NCBI RefSeq assembly: GCF_023155805.1
Contig: NZ_JAKNUW010000002.1
Coordinates: 171,083-235,082 of the forward strand
DNA: 64,000 nt
Reading direction: 5' to 3'
DNA from: Micrococcus lacusdianchii
GTDB lineage: Bacteria; Actinomycetota; Actinomycetes; Actinomycetales; Micrococcaceae
In this document: positions 39,057 to 48,388 of the stretch, one piece after another
How positions within the stretch are numbered: the first letter of the stretch is position 1
How the letters are laid out: the number at the start of each line of letters is the position of its first letter
Translations under genes and position numbers: made by a program
The notes under the pieces: model-generated
Told to the model about the DNA's origin: nothing
What the model saw: only the letters and a program-made list of their open reading frames with translations
The model's database searches: none

Positions 39057-40201
39057 CCACGACGATGACGCGCCCGGCCCCGGCGCCGGCTCCGGCGCCC
39101 CGTGCCCCGCGCCTGCCGCACGGGACGCGGGGCACCGTCTCCGTGGGGGAGCTGCGCACCGAGACCGGCGGGCACCTGCCGGAGGTGCGGCTGGCCTACG
39201 AGACGTGGGGCGCCCTGGACGCGGACGGGACCAACGCCGTGCTCGTGCTGCACGCCCTCACCGGGGACGCGCATGTGGCCTCCCACCGCGAGGACCCCTC
39301 CCCGGGCTGGTGGGAGGAGCTCGTGGGCCCCGGCCGTGCCGTGGACACGGACCGGTGGTTCGTGGTGGCCCCGAACATGCTCGGCGGCTGCGACGGCTCG
39401 ACTGGCCCGTCCTCGCCGGCCCCGGACGGGGCACCCTGGGGCAGCCGCTTCCCGTTCGTCACCCTGCGCGACGCCGTCGAGACGGAGCGGCGGCTCGCCG
39501 AGCACCTCGGCGTCACCGCGTGGCAGGCCGTGATCGGCGGCTCGATGGGCGGGGCCCGGGCGATCGAGTGGGCCGTGACCCACGCGGACATGGTCCGCGG
39601 GATGGCCGTGCTGGCGTCCACCGCGTGCTCCTCCGCCGAGCAGATCGCCTGGGCGCAGGCTCAGACCCAGGCCGTCCGCCTGGACCCGGACTGGGCCGGG
39701 GGCGACTACCACCCGGGGCCCGGCCCCGTGAGAGGGCTCGGCATCGCCCGGCGCATCGCGCACACGACCTACCGGTCCGCGGCGGAGCTGGAGGGCCGGT
39801 TCGGCCGCGCCGCCCAGGGCGCCGAGGACCCGTTCGGCACCGTCGCCGGGCCGCGGGCGGGCCGTTACCAGGTGGAGTCCTACCTGGACCACCAGGCCGC
39901 CAAGCTCGTGGACCGGTTCGACGCCGGCTCCTACGTCACCCTCACGGAGGCGCTCATGAGCCACGACGTCGGGCGCGGCCGGGGCGGGGTCGAGGCCGCG
40001 CTCGCGGGGTACCCGGGGCGGGCGTTCGTGGCCGCCGTCGACTCGGATCGGCTGTACTTCCCGGCCGAGTCGGAGCGGCTGGCGAGCCTGCTCCCCGGGG
40101 AGGTGCCGGTGCACACGATCGCCTCGCCGATCGGCCACGACGGGTTCCTCACCGAGTACGCGCAGGTGGCGGAGGAGCTGAAGGCCGCGCTCGAGCTGTG
40201 A
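39053..40201 (+). CDS. metX: Homoserine O-acetyltransferase
   Basis: MetX activates homoserine with acetyl-CoA and so supplies the substrate of MetY. The 382-residue alpha/beta hydrolase has the nucleophile elbow VIGGSMGGARAIEWA, the aspartate in AAVDSDRLYFP and the histidine in SPIGHDGFLTEY, plus the family motif PNMLGGCDGSTGP. A proline/alanine-rich tail of about 25 residues precedes the domain. ATG overlaps the metY stop codon, so both are expressed from the SAM-controlled transcript. Confidence 0.93.
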   Translation: MTTTMTRPAPAPAPAPRAPRLPHGTRGTVSVGELRTETGGHLPEVRLAYETWGALDADGTNAVLVLHALTGDAHVASHREDPSPGWWEELVGPGRAVDTDRWFVVAPNMLGGCDGSTGPSSPAPDGAPWGSRFPFVTLRDAVETERRLAEHLGVTAWQAVIGGSMGGARAIEWAVTHADMVRGMAVLASTACSSAEQIAWAQAQTQAVRLDPDWAGGDYHPGPGPVRGLGIARRIAHTTYRSAAELEGRFGRAAQGAEDPFGTVAGPRAGRYQVESYLDHQAAKLVDRFDAGSYVTLTEALMSHDVGRGRGGVEAALAGYPGRAFVAAVDSDRLYFPAESERLASLLPGEVPVHTIASPIGHDGFLTEYAQVAEELKAALEL

Positions 40202-40253
40202 GGCCCGGGGCCGGCGTGCGGACCTGCCGCGCCGGGGCCGAGGTCGTCCCGGG

Positions 40254-41123
40254 TCAGTCCCGGGCGTCCTCCGTGTGGTCGGAGCCGTGGGGCATGTCCG
40301 CCCCGAACAGCGGCGCGGGCAGCGGCCGCTTCGCCTCGATCCCGTCCCCTGAGGAGACGCCGCGCAGCCGGCGGCCCACCCACGGGGCGAGGTGCGTGCG
40401 CGCCCACCGCACGTCCGAGACGCGCGCCTGGCTCCACGTGCGCTCGACGGAGGGGCGGGGGACGAACGGGTCGAGATCGTGCTCGACGCCGAGCGTCTCC
40501 AGGACCATGGCCGCGATGGTGTGGTGCCCGGCGGGGGAGAAGTGCAGGCGGTCCTCGGCCCACATCTCCGGGCGGGAGAGCTCCTTGAGGGACCACATGT
40601 CCGGCACGAGCGCCCCATGGCGGGCGGCCACGGTGCGGATGTTCTCGTTGAAGATCGCCACGCGTCCGCGGATCCGCCCCAGCACGGGGGTGTCCCGGAT
40701 GTCCGTGACGTTGAACAGCAGGATCGTGGCGCCGCTCTCGGCCAGGCGGGCGACGGCGTCGTCGAGGCGCAGGGCGACGTCGTCCGGGTCGGCGCGGCGG
40801 AGGATGTCGTTGCCGCCGGCGCAGATGCTGATCAGGTCCGGTTCGAGCGCCACGGCGGGATCCACCTGGCCGGCGGCGATCTCGTCGATCAGGCGGCCGC
40901 GCACCGCGAGGTTGGCGTAGGAGAAGGGCTCGCCGGCCGGAGTGAGCCGGGAGAGCTCCTCCGCCACGCGGTCGGCCCAGCCGCGGTGGTAGTCGGGGTT
41001 CTCCGGGGTGGGGTCGGGATCGCCGATCCCCTCCGTGAAGGAGTCGCCGAGGGCCACGAAGCGGCGCCAGGGCTGTCCGAGGGCGGTGGCGGAGAAGTTG
41101 TCGATACCGGTTGTCTCACTCAC
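40254..41123 (-). CDS. SGNH/GDSL-family hydrolase
   Basis: The 289-residue enzyme shows all four blocks of SGNH hydrolases: VALGDSFTEG with the catalytic serine, the glycine-containing NLAVRGRLIDE, ICAGGNDILRR with the asparagine, and EDRLHFSPAGHH with aspartate and histidine. No signal peptide is seen, so it is likely intracellular. GTG 41123 is taken as start; a CACAAT -10 element lies eight bases upstream. The C-terminal 60 residues are poorly conserved and charged. It probably cleaves an ester, but the substrate is unknown. Confidence 0.85.
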   Translation of the reverse strand: MSETTGIDNFSATALGQPWRRFVALGDSFTEGIGDPDPTPENPDYHRGWADRVAEELSRLTPAGEPFSYANLAVRGRLIDEIAAGQVDPAVALEPDLISICAGGNDILRRADPDDVALRLDDAVARLAESGATILLFNVTDIRDTPVLGRIRGRVAIFNENIRTVAARHGALVPDMWSLKELSRPEMWAEDRLHFSPAGHHTIAAMVLETLGVEHDLDPFVPRPSVERTWSQARVSDVRWARTHLAPWVGRRLRGVSSGDGIEAKRPLPAPLFGADMPHGSDHTEDARD

Positions 41124-41131
41124 ATTGATCC

Positions 41132-41137
41132 ATTGTG
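41132..41137 (-). promoter_or_regulatory. -10 element of the GDSL hydrolase gene
   Basis: CACAAT on the minus strand is eight bases from the GTG start. It faces away from the TAGGGT element of the next gene 38 bases further on. Confidence 0.4.
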
Positions 41138-41174
41138 CCCGTCCTGTGCCCCCGGGGCCAGGGGAGACGACCAG

Positions 41175-41180
41175 TAGGGT
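41175..41180 (+). promoter_or_regulatory. -10 element of the phospholipase/carboxylesterase gene
   Basis: TAGGGT followed by six bases and the GTG start at 41187; this implies a leaderless mRNA. Confidence 0.5.
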
Positions 41181-41186
41181 GTCGCC

Positions 41187-41870
41187 GTGACCGAGACCTC
41201 CTCCGCCCCCGCCCCGTCCACCGTCCGCTGGTCCCGCCCGGAGGGCGAATGGACCGACGACCTGCTGATCCTGCTGCACGGCTACGGCGCCGACGAGCAC
41301 GACCTCGTCGGTGTCGCCGCGCACCTGCCGGAGCACCTCACCGCGGTGTCCGTGCGCGCCCCGCTGGCGCTGTCCACCGGCGGGGCCGCCTGGTTCCCGC
41401 TCTCCCAGGACCCCGTCACCGGGGAGATCGGCGCCGACGCCGGCGCAGTCCGGTCCGCGGTCGAGGCACTGGACGCGTGGGTCCGTGAGGTTCGTCCGGG
41501 GTTCCGCACCGTGTCCCTGCTCGGCTTCTCGCAGGGCATGGCCATGGCCACGTCTCTGCTGCGGCTCGACCCCGAGGCCTACGTGTGCACCGTCGCCCTG
41601 TCCGGATTCGTGGTGGACCCGCGGCACGCGGAGGCGGGCCTGGAGGGGCTGTTCCCGGCGGACGAGACCGTCGCCGCGGCGAAGCCGAAGGTCTTCTGGG
41701 GCCGCGGTCAGGCCGACCCGATCATCTCCGAGCACCGTGTCGAGGAGTCCCACGCGTGGCTGACCGCGAACACCGACCTGACCAAGGTGGTCTACGCGGG
41801 CCTGGGCCACGCGATCAGCCCCCAGGAGCTGGGCCACGTGAAGGAGTACCTCGCGCACCACGTGCGCTGA
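41187..41870 (+). CDS. Phospholipase/carboxylesterase-type alpha/beta hydrolase
   Basis: The 227-residue hydrolase belongs to the dienelactone hydrolase-like carboxylesterase family. It has the oxyanion segment LLILLHGYGADEHDL, the nucleophile elbow LLGFSQGMAMA, the aspartate in WGRGQADPIIS and the histidine in GLGHAISPQEL. It has no signal peptide. GTG 41187 stands six bases after the -10 element. The natural ester substrate is not known. Confidence 0.88.
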   Translation: MTETSSAPAPSTVRWSRPEGEWTDDLLILLHGYGADEHDLVGVAAHLPEHLTAVSVRAPLALSTGGAAWFPLSQDPVTGEIGADAGAVRSAVEALDAWVREVRPGFRTVSLLGFSQGMAMATSLLRLDPEAYVCTVALSGFVVDPRHAEAGLEGLFPADETVAAAKPKVFWGRGQADPIISEHRVEESHAWLTANTDLTKVVYAGLGHAISPQELGHVKEYLAHHVR

Positions 41871-41885
41871 GCCCGAGCCGGGCGC

Positions 41886-42134
41886 TCAGCCCTGGTCGGC
41901 CTCGATCACGATCTCCTCGCCGTTGAACCCGACGACGTCCCCGCCGCGCAGCTGCCGGCCGCGGCGGGTCTCCACCTCGCCGTTGACCGTGACCATCCCG
42001 TCCTGGACGACGTCCCGGGCCATGGCGCCGTCCTCCACGAGGGAGGCGAGCTTGAGGGCCTGGCCCAGGCGGATGGACGCGTCGCGGATCGGCAGCGGCT
42101 GGGCATCGGGGGAGGGGGCGTCAGCAGAGGTCAT
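41886..42134 (-). CDS. S4-domain RNA-binding protein
   Basis: The 82-residue protein consists of one S4 RNA-binding domain: [20 protein letters not shown], then [16 protein letters not shown] with the G-x-V-x-VNG-x-x turn, and GDVVGFNG. It resembles the small YbcJ/YaaA-type proteins tied to ribosome or RNA metabolism. ATG 42134 follows a GACAAT element by seven bases; ATG 42143 would overlap that element and is unlikely. It is divergent from glyS. Confidence 0.85.
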   Translation of the reverse strand: MTSADAPSPDAQPLPIRDASIRLGQALKLASLVEDGAMARDVVQDGMVTVNGEVETRRGRQLRGGDVVGFNGEEIVIEADQG

Positions 42135-42141
42135 GGGCTCC

Positions 42142-42158
42142 ATTGTCCCCGGTAGGCT
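42142..42158. promoter_or_regulatory. Divergent -10 elements of the S4-domain gene and glyS
   Basis: GACAAT (minus strand, 42142-42147) serves the S4-domain gene at leaderless spacing. TAGGCT (plus strand, 42153-42158) points toward glyS with a leader of about 100 bases. The two elements are only five bases apart, so RNA polymerase at one would exclude the other. Confidence 0.5.
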
Positions 42159-42265
42159 GGGCGCGTCGACCCGCCCGACACCGGCCCGTGCCCCGCACGC
42201 GGACCGGGCGGCGTCGTCGTCGTGATCCCCACCCGCCCCCCGATGTGTACGGAAGTGATGCCCCC

Positions 42266-43648
42266 ATGGCTGCCAAGTCCCCCCTGGACAACGTGATCAA
42301 CCTGGCCAAGCGCCGCGGATTCGTCTTCCAGGCCGGTGAGATCTACGGCGGCTCGCGCTCCGCGTGGGACTACGGGCCCCTCGGTGTGGAGCTGAAGGAG
42401 AACATCAAGGCCGAGTGGTGGCGGACCTTCGTCCGCTCCCGCGAGGACATGGTGGGCCTGGACTCCTCGATCATCCTGCCCCGGGACGTGTGGCAGGCCT
42501 CCGGCCACGTGGACACCTTCACCGACCCGCTGGTCGAGTGCACCGCGTGCCACAAGCGCCACCGCCAGGACCACCTCGAGGAGGCGTTCGAGGCCAGGAA
42601 GGGCCGCGCCCCCGAGTCCATGGCCGAGGTCGTGTGCCCGGACTGCGGCACGCGCGGCGAGTTCACCGAGCCGCAGATGTTCTCCGGCCTGATGAAGACC
42701 TTCCTGGGCCCCGTGGACAACGAGGAGGGCCTGCACTACATGCGCCCGGAGACGGCGCAGGGCATCTTCGTGAACTTCCTCAACGTGCTGAGCGCATCCC
42801 GGAAGAAGCCGCCGTTCGGCATCGGCCAGATCGGCAAGGCGTTCCGCAACGAGATCACCCCCGGCAACTTCATCTTCCGCACGCGCGAGTTCGAGCAGAT
42901 GGAGATCGAGTACTTCGTGCCGCCGGCCGAGGCCGGGCAGCACTTCGACCGCTGGGTGGAGGACTGCTGGAACTGGTTCGTCGACCTGGGCATCGACCCG
43001 GCGAACCTGCGCCGCTTCGACGTGCCCGCCGAGGGGCGCGCGCACTACTCGGACGGCACCATCGACCTGGAGTACCGGTTCGGGTTCGGCGGCGGCGAGG
43101 GCTGGGGCGAGCTCATGGGCGTGGCCAACCGCACCGACTTCGACCTCACCAGCCACACGACCGCCTCCGGCACGAAGCTGCAGTATTTCGACCAGGCCAA
43201 CGACGTGCACTACACCCCGTACGTGATCGAGCCGTCCTTCGGCCTGACCCGCTCGATGATGGCGTTCCTCGTGGACGCGTACGCCGAGGACGAGGCACCC
43301 AACGCCAAGGGCGGCGTGGACGTGCGCACCGTGCTCACGCTGGACCCGCGCCTGGCCCCGGTCAAGGCCGCCGTGCTGCCGCTGTCCAAGAAGCCCGAGC
43401 TGCAGGAGCCCACCCAGGCGCTGGCCGCCGAGCTGCGCGGGCTGTGGAACGTCGAGACGGACGACTCCGGCGCCATCGGCCGCCGCTACCGCCGTCAGGA
43501 CGAGATCGGCACCCCGTTCTGTATCACCGTGGACTTCGACACCCTCGAGGACCAGGCCGTCACCGTCCGCGAGCGGGACACCATGGCCCAGGAGCGCGTG
43601 GCCCTGTCCCAGGTGAAGTCCTACCTGCTCGAGCGCCTGGTCAAGTGA
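42266..43648 (+). CDS. glyS: Glycyl-tRNA synthetase (alpha2 type)
   Basis: This class II synthetase charges tRNA-Gly. The 460-residue protein has the N-terminal [20 protein letters not shown] with [11 protein letters not shown], the zinc or insertion segment CTACHKRH with [10 protein letters not shown], motif 2 ([20 protein letters not shown]), the glycine-site [13 protein letters not shown], motif 3 around [13 protein letters not shown], and the anticodon domain from [11 protein letters not shown]. This is the homodimeric type usual in Actinobacteria. The ribosome site before ATG 42266 is weak (GGAAG). No T-box is seen in the leader. Confidence 0.95.
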   Translation: MAAKSPLDNVINLAKRRGFVFQAGEIYGGSRSAWDYGPLGVELKENIKAEWWRTFVRSREDMVGLDSSIILPRDVWQASGHVDTFTDPLVECTACHKRHRQDHLEEAFEARKGRAPESMAEVVCPDCGTRGEFTEPQMFSGLMKTFLGPVDNEEGLHYMRPETAQGIFVNFLNVLSASRKKPPFGIGQIGKAFRNEITPGNFIFRTREFEQMEIEYFVPPAEAGQHFDRWVEDCWNWFVDLGIDPANLRRFDVPAEGRAHYSDGTIDLEYRFGFGGGEGWGELMGVANRTDFDLTSHTTASGTKLQYFDQANDVHYTPYVIEPSFGLTRSMMAFLVDAYAEDEAPNAKGGVDVRTVLTLDPRLAPVKAAVLPLSKKPELQEPTQALAAELRGLWNVETDDSGAIGRRYRRQDEIGTPFCITVDFDTLEDQAVTVRERDTMAQERVALSQVKSYLLERLVK

Positions 43649-43662
43649 GCGGGGAGCAGCAC

Positions 43663-44766
43663 GTGAGCGACGCCGGTCGGGCCGCGGACCAGGCCGCCGC
43701 CCTCCCCGCGGGCGTGACCCTGCGCCCGTGGGCCGACGGCGACGACCTGGCCCTGCTCGAGGTGTGGGGCGACCCGGCCGACGTCCAGCAGCACCAGGAC
43801 CGCGCGATGCTCGCCCCGGTCGCGGACACGCCGTGGCGACGTACGCTCGTGGCCGAGGACGACGGCGTGCCGGTCGGCGCCGGCACCGTCTTCGCGCAGT
43901 CCCTGCACCCGCGCCGGCTGTGGCTCTACCTCGAGGTGGCCCCCACGGCCCGCCGCCGCGGCATCGGCTCGGCCCTGCTGGCCGCGCTGCGCTCGGCGGC
44001 GGAGCAGGCCCGCGCCGCCGGCGAGGTGACGACGACGGCGCTCAAGACGCGCTTCGCCGTCGCCTCCCGCGTGCCCGTGGTGACGGGCCGCGAAGCGGAC
44101 GGCGCGGCGGAGGCCGGCGAGCGCGATCCCGAGGTGACCGCTCAGGCCCCCGGCGAGGAGGCCGGGGGCGAGCACGCCGCGCAGGTGGCCGGCACCGAGG
44201 CGTTCCTGGTGGCCGCCGGCTTCACCGCCGTGCAGCGGTCTCGTCGCGTGGCGGTGGCGCCGGGCTCGATCGCGCTGCCGCCGCTGCGGGACGAGGATCA
44301 CCCCGACGGTGCCGTGCTGGAGGAGATCTCCACCGGCTCGGTGGAGCTGACCCGCGCGGTGGCCGCGTTCTACGACGCGGTCCACGGCTGGGACCCCTCG
44401 GAGATGTCCGTGGGAGCCGCCCAGCAGCTGATCCTGGGCCCCGAGACGGGGGCGGCGGGCGCCGTCGTGCTCCGGGACGCGCCTCGCAGTGAGGGCGGCG
44501 CGATCCGCGCCTTCGCCGTGTCCTACACGGCCGAGCGCCAGGACGCGCCCGCGGACGTGTTCCTCGGCTGGGACCCGGGGCTGCCGCTCGAGGAGGCGCA
44601 GGTGGCGGCCGGGCAGCTGCTGGCCATGCTGGTGGCGCAGCATCCCGTGCAGGTCGAGGTGGACGAGGCCATGGAGGCCCTCGAGCCGATCCTCGACGGG
44701 CTGATCGGGGCCAAGGCCGCGCTCACCCTCGTGGACACGCGCATCTGGGCGACGGACCCGGCATGA
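43663..44766 (+). CDS. GNAT-family acetyltransferase with a second degenerate domain
   Basis: The 367-residue protein starts with a GNAT domain (VTLRPWADGDDLALLEVW, acetyl-CoA loop TARRRGIGSALLAAL). An acidic insertion (AEAGERDPEVTAQAPGEEAG) interrupts the end of this domain, before FLVAAGFTAVQRSRR. The second half (VLEEISTGSVELTRAVAAFY, VFLGWDPGLPLEEAQVAAGQ) has the length of a second GNAT-like fold without the full acetyl-CoA motif. GTG 43663 has GGGAG at good spacing; GTG 43645 overlapping the glyS stop is the alternative. The substrate is unknown. Confidence 0.75.
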   Translation: MSDAGRAADQAAALPAGVTLRPWADGDDLALLEVWGDPADVQQHQDRAMLAPVADTPWRRTLVAEDDGVPVGAGTVFAQSLHPRRLWLYLEVAPTARRRGIGSALLAALRSAAEQARAAGEVTTTALKTRFAVASRVPVVTGREADGAAEAGERDPEVTAQAPGEEAGGEHAAQVAGTEAFLVAAGFTAVQRSRRVAVAPGSIALPPLRDEDHPDGAVLEEISTGSVELTRAVAAFYDAVHGWDPSEMSVGAAQQLILGPETGAAGAVVLRDAPRSEGGAIRAFAVSYTAERQDAPADVFLGWDPGLPLEEAQVAAGQLLAMLVAQHPVQVEVDEAMEALEPILDGLIGAKAALTLVDTRIWATDPA

Positions 44767-45404
44767 GCGGCGCGCAGCGGACCGGGGAGGACCCCGGCCG
44801 GGTCCGGGCGCTGCGCACCACCGTGCTGACGGTGGCGCTGCTGAACCTGGCGTACATGGTGGTGGAGATCGCGGTGGCGCTGTCCATCCGGTCCGTGGCC
44901 CTCGTGGCCGACTCGGTGGACTTCTTCGAGGACTTCGCCGTCAACCTGCTGATCTTCGTGGCCCTGGGCTGGTCCCTGGCCCGGCGGGCGAGGGTCGGCA
45001 AGGTCATAGCCGGGATCATCGTGCTCCCGGCGATCGCCGCGCTTGTCATGGCCGTGGTGAAGATCGGCGACCCCGAGCCGCCCGCGGCCGGCGCGCTGCT
45101 GTGGACCGCCGTCGGCGCGATCCTCGTGAACCTCGTGTGCGTGGGGCTGCTGGCCCGCTACCGGAGTGACGGCGGCTCCCTCACCACGGCCGCGTTCCTC
45201 GCCGCGCGCAACGACCTGATCGCCGGCGTCGTGCTGATCGCCCTGGCCGGGGCCACCGCGCTGACGGCCTCGGGCTGGGCGGACATCATCGTGGGCCTGC
45301 TGCTCGTGGTGCTTAACGGCTCCGCCGCCCAGGAGGTCTGGGAGGCCGCCACGGAGGAGGAGCTCGCGGCGAAGGCGCTGGCCGGCGAGTTCGACGACGA
45401 CTGA
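44763..45404 (+). CDS. Cation-diffusion-facilitator-like membrane protein lacking the C-terminal domain
   Basis: The 213-residue protein has six membrane helices in the CDF pattern (VALLNLAYMVVEIAVALS, the second helix VADSVDFFEDFAVN, and fifth AARNDLIAGVVLIA). CDF proteins export zinc, iron or other divalent ions. Aspartates in the second helix could bind metal, while the usual HxxxD of helix five reads RNDLI, so transport is uncertain. The cytoplasmic dimer domain is absent; the C-terminus is a short acidic tail. ATG overlaps the GNAT stop codon. Confidence 0.72.
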   Translation: MSGAQRTGEDPGRVRALRTTVLTVALLNLAYMVVEIAVALSIRSVALVADSVDFFEDFAVNLLIFVALGWSLARRARVGKVIAGIIVLPAIAALVMAVVKIGDPEPPAAGALLWTAVGAILVNLVCVGLLARYRSDGGSLTTAAFLAARNDLIAGVVLIALAGATALTASGWADIIVGLLLVVLNGSAAQEVWEAATEEELAAKALAGEFDDD

Positions 45405-45420
45405 CACCCCTTCGCACTCT

Positions 45421-45471
45421 CGGGGCGGAACACGTCGCCGTCACGGTGAGGAGGCGACGGGTTCCGCCCCC
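45421..45471. terminator. 19-bp imperfect stem between convergent genes
   Basis: Arms 45421-45439 and 45453-45471 pair at 17 of 19 positions. It lies between the CDF-like gene and the convergent MFS gene. The leading 18 bases (from 45414) recur exactly at 36534. Confidence 0.7.
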
Positions 45472-45499
45472 AAAGCGCCGCGCGCCGTGCTGGCCGTGC

Positions 45500-46807
45500 T
45501 CAGCGTGCGGCGGGCGTCGGCGCGCCGGTCCGGGGGCGTGCCGGCCGCTCGATGAGCAGAGAACAGACCAGCCCCAGTGCGGCGAGCGCGGGGAAGGCGG
45601 CCAGCGCCGCGGTCAGCGGCAGGCCGACGGCCAGCAGGCCCACGAGCGGGCTCAGCCCGATCGAGGCCAGCCGCATGAGCCAGCTCACCACCGCCAGGCC
45701 GGTCTGACGGGGCAGTCCCGGGATCTCGTCGCCGAGCGCGTACGCGGTGGGCACCACCACGGCGCAGCCGACGCCCGCCAGCGCGAGCCCCGCGGAGACC
45801 AGCGGCGTGGCCGGGGCCCCCAGCGCCAGCACCAGGCCCACCACCACGACGGCGAGGCTCGCCGTCAGCGTCCGCCGCCGGCCCAGCGCATGGAGGACGG
45901 CGTCGCCTCCCACGCGGCCGGCGAACTGCGCGAGCAGCAGGGTGGCGGCTCCGAGCCCGGCAAGCGCCGCGTCCAGCCCGCGCTCCGACTGCAGGTACAG
46001 GGACGTCCAGGAGTTGCCGAACTCCTCCACCGCGAACCCGCCCATCGCGATCACGGACACGAGCAGCAGCGGCGCCCCCGCGGCGCGCAGGCCGGTGGTG
46101 GGGAAGGCCGAGGCGTCCGCGGCGGGGGTGCCCGAGGGGGAGGCGGAATCGGAGGTCGGGTGCGGGCCGACGTCGTCGGGGACGAACCGGCCGACGACGA
46201 GCGCGAGGATCACCGCGCACGCCAGCCCGTTGAGGCCCAGGTGGACGGCCACGGGCAGGCCGAGGGCGATGCTCAGCGCGCCGAGGCCCGCGCCGGCCGC
46301 GGCGCCGAGGCTCCACCCGGCGTGCATCGAGGTGAGGACGGGGCGGCCCAGCAGCGACTGCACGCGCAGGCCCTGGGCGTTCTGGGCGGTGTCCACGGCG
46401 GCGTCCGCGGCGCCGGCCACGAACAGGCCTGCGGCGAACAGCCAGACGGCGCCGGGCCAGGCGCTGCCGGTCACCCCCATGTCGCCGTCGGCACGGGCGG
46501 CTGCCGCGACGTCGATCACCAACCCCGCGATCAGGGCGAGGGCGGCCACGAGCAGGCTGCCCAGCAGGACCACCCGGCGGCTGCCGCACCGGCGGAGCAG
46601 CGGCGCCGGCGTGGACCCGGCGGCCGCGGCGCCGAGGGCCAGGGTGATGACCAGCAGCCCGAACGCACCGGAGTCCAGGCCGAACGCGGCCTTCGCCCCC
46701 GGATAGTGCGGGATCAGCGCGCCGAGCAGGGCGCCGTTGGTGAAGAACGCGGCGGTCGCGGCCCAGCGGGCGCGGTCGACGCCGGCCGTGGCGGGCGGAG
46801 AGGGCAT
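45500..46807 (-). CDS. MFS transporter
   Basis: The 435-residue protein has twelve predicted membrane helices and a long loop in the middle rich in serine, proline and aspartate. The first helix (WAATAAFFTNGALLGALIPH) and loop LLRRCGSRRVVLLGS, in the place of the MFS motif A, resemble the FucP/YbjJ-like group. No substrate can be given. ATG 46807 follows GAGGCT by seven bases; AGAGG could also be a distant ribosome site. It is convergent with the CDF-like gene. Confidence 0.85.
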   Translation of the reverse strand: MPSPPATAGVDRARWAATAAFFTNGALLGALIPHYPGAKAAFGLDSGAFGLLVITLALGAAAAGSTPAPLLRRCGSRRVVLLGSLLVAALALIAGLVIDVAAAARADGDMGVTGSAWPGAVWLFAAGLFVAGAADAAVDTAQNAQGLRVQSLLGRPVLTSMHAGWSLGAAAGAGLGALSIALGLPVAVHLGLNGLACAVILALVVGRFVPDDVGPHPTSDSASPSGTPAADASAFPTTGLRAAGAPLLLVSVIAMGGFAVEEFGNSWTSLYLQSERGLDAALAGLGAATLLLAQFAGRVGGDAVLHALGRRRTLTASLAVVVVGLVLALGAPATPLVSAGLALAGVGCAVVVPTAYALGDEIPGLPRQTGLAVVSWLMRLASIGLSPLVGLLAVGLPLTAALAAFPALAALGLVCSLLIERPARPRTGAPTPAAR

Positions 46808-46843
46808 GCCGGCCAGCCTCTCACGCCGGTCGAGGGCGGGCGC

Positions 46844-47866
46844 TCAGCGGTCCCAGCCGAGCAGCCGCCACACCTCCGCCCAGCCGGCGAAGATCTTGGC
46901 GTTGTACGCCGCGCCGAGCTGGTTCGGGTTGGCGAAGAGCACCCAGTCGGCGGCCTGCACCGCGGTGTCCGCAGCGAGCTTCTCCGCCACCTCCTCCGTG
47001 CTGCCCGCGTAGGTGGGGCCGGAGCGGGCGGCGCCGCCGTCGAGATGCCCGGCGGACTCCTGGGAGCGGCGCTCGCGGCCGAAGTACATCTCGTCCTCGT
47101 CGTCCTGGATCACGAACGCCGAGCGCGTCACGGCCGTGCGGCCCGCTCCCGGCACGCCCGCCGCCGCGCGGGCATCCAGGTAGCGGGCGATCTGGTCGGC
47201 CTGCTGCACGTGGAAGGGGCGGCCGTCGTCCTGGAGGAGCAGGGTGGAGGAGAGCATGTGGTAGCCCTCCTGCGCCGCGCGCACCGCCGAGGCCGTGGAC
47301 CCGCAGCCCCACCAGATCCGGTCCGCCAACCCCGGGGACTGCGGCTCCACCGGCATCTTCTGGGAGGTGTACGACCAGCCGGAGGAGGGGTCCGGCGTCG
47401 CCAGGCGGGCGCCGCGGATCGCCTCCAGGAACCAACGGCCGCGCTCCTGGGCGAGGTCGGCCCAGGTCTGGCCGTCGGCGGGGGCGTAGCCGAACTGGGC
47501 CTGTCCGTCGAGGGCGGCCTCGGGGGAGCCGCGGGAGACGCCGAGTTCGAGACGGCCGCCGGAGATCAGGTCCGTCGTCGCGGCGGCCTCGGCCATGGCC
47601 AGAGGGTTCTCGTAGCGCAGGTCGATCACGCCGGTGCCGAGGCTGATGCGCTCGGTGCGGGCGGCCATGGCGGCGAGGATCGGGAAGGGGCTGGAGAACA
47701 TCCGCTGGAAGTGGTGGATGCGGATCCACGCGCCGTCCAGGCCCGCGGCCTCGGCATCCACCGCCATCTGCACGACGTCGTCCAGCGCGGCCTTCGCGTC
47801 CGGCTCGCCGCCGGGCCGGTGGATCCAGTGCCCGAAGTTCAGGAATCCCACGTTCTTCTTGGTCAT
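46844..47866 (-). CDS. Luciferase-like flavin-dependent monooxygenase (LLM class)
   Basis: The 340-residue protein has the TIM-barrel pattern of bacterial luciferase-like oxidoreductases, which use reduced FMN or F420 to oxidise small organic molecules. Motifs include WIRIHHFQRMFSSPF, ISLGTGVIDLRYENP and ISGGRLELGVSRGS. The substrate and cofactor type are not known. ATG 47866 has AAGGAA just upstream. It is divergent from the first ankyrin gene. Confidence 0.87.
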   Translation of the reverse strand: MTKKNVGFLNFGHWIHRPGGEPDAKAALDDVVQMAVDAEAAGLDGAWIRIHHFQRMFSSPFPILAAMAARTERISLGTGVIDLRYENPLAMAEAAATTDLISGGRLELGVSRGSPEAALDGQAQFGYAPADGQTWADLAQERGRWFLEAIRGARLATPDPSSGWSYTSQKMPVEPQSPGLADRIWWGCGSTASAVRAAQEGYHMLSSTLLLQDDGRPFHVQQADQIARYLDARAAAGVPGAGRTAVTRSAFVIQDDEDEMYFGRERRSQESAGHLDGGAARSGPTYAGSTEEVAEKLAADTAVQAADWVLFANPNQLGAAYNAKIFAGWAEVWRLLGWDR

Positions 47867-47946
47867 ATTTCCTTCATCACTGAAGGACTGCGTGGTGTTC
47901 CCGGCGTCACGGGCCCCAGACCTCCCCTGTCAGAGGCCGGAACGGC

Positions 47947-47952
47947 AAGACT
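47947..47952 (+). promoter_or_regulatory. -10 element of the first ankyrin gene
   Basis: AAGACT plus seven bases plus ATG; the following seven bases GGCGGGC are the same as those between the -10 element and ATG of dnaG. Confidence 0.45.
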
Positions 47953-47959
47953 GGCGGGC

Positions 47960-48388
47960 ATGTCCGAGACACCCCAGACCACCCCCGCCCGCGTCGACGA
48001 GGACGAGCTCGAGCTCGCCCGGCGGCTGTTCGACGCCGCCCGTCACGGACAGACCGGCCTCCTGGGCACGTTCCTGCGGCGCGGGGTCAGCCCGGACCTG
48101 CAGAACACCGGCGGGGACACGTTCCTGACCCTCGCCGCGTATCACCGCCGCCCCGAGACCGTGGCCATGCTCCTGGAGTTCGGCGCGGACCCGGCCCTCG
48201 CCAACGACCGCGGCCAGCTGCCCCTCGTGTGCGCCGTCTTCAAGCAGGACGCGCAGTCCGCGCGGCTGCTGCTGGCCGCCGGCGCCGACCCCGACGCCGG
48301 CACCCCGACCGCACGCGAGACCGCGCAGATGACCGGCTCGGCCGAGCTGCTCGCCCTCCTCGACGGCGCCGCGGGCGAGCCCCGGTGA
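47960..48388 (+). CDS. Ankyrin-repeat protein 1
   Basis: The 142-residue soluble protein has about three ankyrin repeats: DLQNTGGDTFLTLAAYHRR, the second with GADPALANDRGQLPLVCAVF, and the third with LLLAAGADPDAGTPTARETA. Ankyrin repeats bind proteins. Its closest relative in the window is the gene at 49522, with about three quarters of the residues shared over the repeat region. It overlaps the next gene by GTGA. Its partner is unknown. Confidence 0.88.
   Translation: MSETPQTTPARVDEDELELARRLFDAARHGQTGLLGTFLRRGVSPDLQNTGGDTFLTLAAYHRRPETVAMLLEFGADPALANDRGQLPLVCAVFKQDAQSARLLLAAGADPDAGTPTARETAQMTGSAELLALLDGAAGEPR

Noticed and set aside
42165..42265. Possible T-box in the glyS leader
   Set aside because: No T-box core motif or specifier stem-loop with a glycine codon followed by an antiterminator is visible.
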